From the NCBI GenBank assembly GCA_000171835.1, contig ABHC01000004.1:186001-250000 (forward strand): DNA of 64,000 bases, written 5' to 3'. Positions within the stretch are counted from its first letter, which is position 1, and each line of letters begins with the position of its first letter. A program made the translations under genes and the position numbers. The notes beneath the pieces are model-generated. The model had not been told where the DNA came from, ran no database searches, and saw only the letters and a list, made by a program, of their open reading frames with translations. Below, one piece after another: positions 63,224 through 64,000 of this stretch. The DNA comes from an alpha proteobacterium BAL199. Its GTDB lineage: Bacteria; Pseudomonadota; Alphaproteobacteria; Thalassobaculales; Thalassobaculaceae.

Positions 63224-63461
63224 ATGCCCGAGAATCCGTCCGAACTCGCCCGACAGGACCGCGACCACCACCTGCATCCGTTCACCGATCCGCAGGTGCT
63301 GATCGACGACGGCGGCCCGACGGTGATCGTCCGAGGGCAAGGCTGCACACTCTGGGACGAGGACGGGCGCTCCTACCTCGACGCCCTGGCTGGGCTGTGG
63401 TGCGTGAACGTCGGGTACGGTCGCGCCGAACTGGCGAAGGTGGCGGCCGAGCAGATGGAGC
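63224..63461 (+). pseudogene. Class III aminotransferase, N-terminal remnant truncated by IS6-family element
   Basis: Seventy-nine codons of a PLP-dependent class III (omega-amino acid:pyruvate type) aminotransferase: HHLHPFTDPQVLIDDGGPTVI, then GCTLWDEDGRSYLDALAGLW and VNVGYGRAELAKVAAEQM. The frame enters the IS and stops after 16 more codons. The PLP-lysine domain is lost. GGCAAGGAAG precedes the ATG at 63224. The 3' half must lie elsewhere or be missing; the sequence beyond the IS is outside the window. Confidence 0.93.
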
Positions 63462-64000
63462 GGTGTTGTCACGTTAACGTGCCTGAGGTTGCGGGTTCAA
63501 TGATCCGGGCGTAGGCGGTGTCGATGCAAACAGAGAAAATCAGCTACAAGCGCCACCGCTTTCCGCCTCAGATCATTTCTCATGTTGTCTGGCTCTACGC
63601 CCGGTTCAACTTGAGCCTGCGCGAGGTCGAGGAGCTTATGCTGGAACGTGGTGTGGACGTTTCGTATGAGACGATCCGGCGCTGGACCGTCAAGTTCGGT
63701 CCCCGGATCGCCCACGTTCTGCGGCGACGGCAGCCTCGCCCTGGTGATGTTTGGCATCTGGACGAAGTCGTCGTGAAGATCGCGGGCCGGTCATACTGGC
63801 TGTGGCGCGCCGTCGACCAACACGGTGTCGTTCTTGAGGAAATCTTACAATCGAAGCGAGACAAGCGCGCTGCAAAGCGGCTTTTGATCAAGCTGATGAA
63901 ACGTTGGGGCTTCGTGCCCAAAAGGATCATTACGGACAAACTGCGCTCATATGGGGCCGCCAAGCGCGAGGTCGCGCCTGGCCTTGATCATTGGTCACAC
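63462..64000 (+). mobile_element. IS6-family insertion sequence, copy 2 (cut by window edge)
   Basis: Starts with the same terminal repeat GGTGTTGTCACGTTAAC at 63462-63478 and continues for 539 bp, as far as the window goes, with no difference seen from copy 1 read in the opposite direction. It is inverted relative to copy 1. The 8 bp before it are GATGGAGC. The right end is outside the window. Confidence 0.94.
63524..64000 (+). CDS. IS6-family transposase, copy 2, N-terminal part
   Basis: The first 159 codons, including Asp80 and Asp138 of the catalytic triad, match copy 1. The rest is beyond the window. ATG at 63524; GTG at 63518 is an alternative. Confidence 0.94.
   Translation, partial: MQTEKISYKRHRFPPQIISHVVWLYARFNLSLREVEELMLERGVDVSYETIRRWTVKFGPRIAHVLRRRQPRPGDVWHLDEVVVKIAGRSYWLWRAVDQHGVVLEEILQSKRDKRAAKRLLIKLMKRWGFVPKRIITDKLRSYGAAKREVAPGLDHWSH

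Noticed and set aside
37091-64000. Region between the two IS6-family copies as a composite transposon
   Set aside because: It holds essential housekeeping genes (prfA, hisS, ispG, lysC, clpB) in conserved order, so it is core chromosome bracketed by IS copies, not mobile cargo.
1-64000. tRNA, rRNA, riboswitch and prophage signatures
   Set aside because: None were seen in the intergenic gaps on reading both strands; a covariance-model search would be needed to exclude small structured RNAs.

Overview
This is a high-GC, gene-dense chromosomal segment of an alphaproteobacterium, most likely a member of the Rhodospirillales or a close relative. That rests on gene families largely typical of Alphaproteobacteria (DUF1491, DUF4167, PAS_5, DUF1127 beside a GcvA-like LysR regulator, IalB, ECF sigma/ChrR) and on the housekeeping order lysC-ptsP-rodZ-like-ispG-hisS-hemA-prfA-prmC-DUF4167-clpB. 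I found no tRNA, rRNA, CRISPR array or prophage.

Layout. 1-4.2 kb: a BMP-type (purine nucleoside-like) ABC importer operon on the minus strand, with a dGTPase-like HD hydrolase embedded between the ATPase and permease genes. 4.3-6.3 kb: a translationally coupled DUF1491/aconitase-X pair of subunits. 6.4-12.4 kb: scattered metabolic genes (EamA exporter, sugar-nucleotide-type epimerase, HAD phosphatase, epoxide hydrolase, amidohydrolase, cyclophilin, zincin). 12.6-15.9 kb: 3-hydroxybutyrate dehydrogenase coupled to a patatin/DUF3734 gene; an IS5-family element splits the patatin exactly at its catalytic serine codon. 16-18.6 kb: an L,D-transpeptidase/M15 peptidase pair and pterin dehydratase. 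18.6-25.3 kb: two SDRs, DUF3429, a PAS protein, a diguanylate cyclase, a LysR gene with an in-frame amber stop, and a GcvA-like regulator divergent from a DUF1127 gene with a clear palindrome between them. 25.5-36.4 kb: methyltransferase, asparaginase, SpoU methylase, TPR-sulfotransferase, sigma/anti-sigma pair, IalB, rlmN, a BI-1 protein with a textbook terminator, and several uncharacterised proteins.

36.4-38.3 kb: an IS6-family element joins the remnant of a histidine kinase to the remnant of a membrane-anchored cyclase. 38.4-45 kb: a Gld-type ABC exporter (ATPase, permease, GldG-like, DUF4340) followed by a NodU-type carbamoyltransferase. 45-62.7 kb: the conserved housekeeping block. 63.2 kb to the end: a class III aminotransferase cut by a second, inverted copy of the same IS6-family element, which runs off the window.

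The strongest observations are the reversible IS hit in the patatin catalytic serine, IS6-driven rearrangement leaving three orphan gene halves without target duplications, the dGTPase inside a nucleoside-type importer operon, the premature amber codon in a LysR regulator, and a glutamyl-tRNA reductase (C5 haem route) in a group better known for 5-aminolevulinate synthase. I did not find a clear, wholly new multi-gene system; the best candidates for an under-described one are the Gld-type exporter/carbamoyltransferase block and the importer/dGTPase operon.
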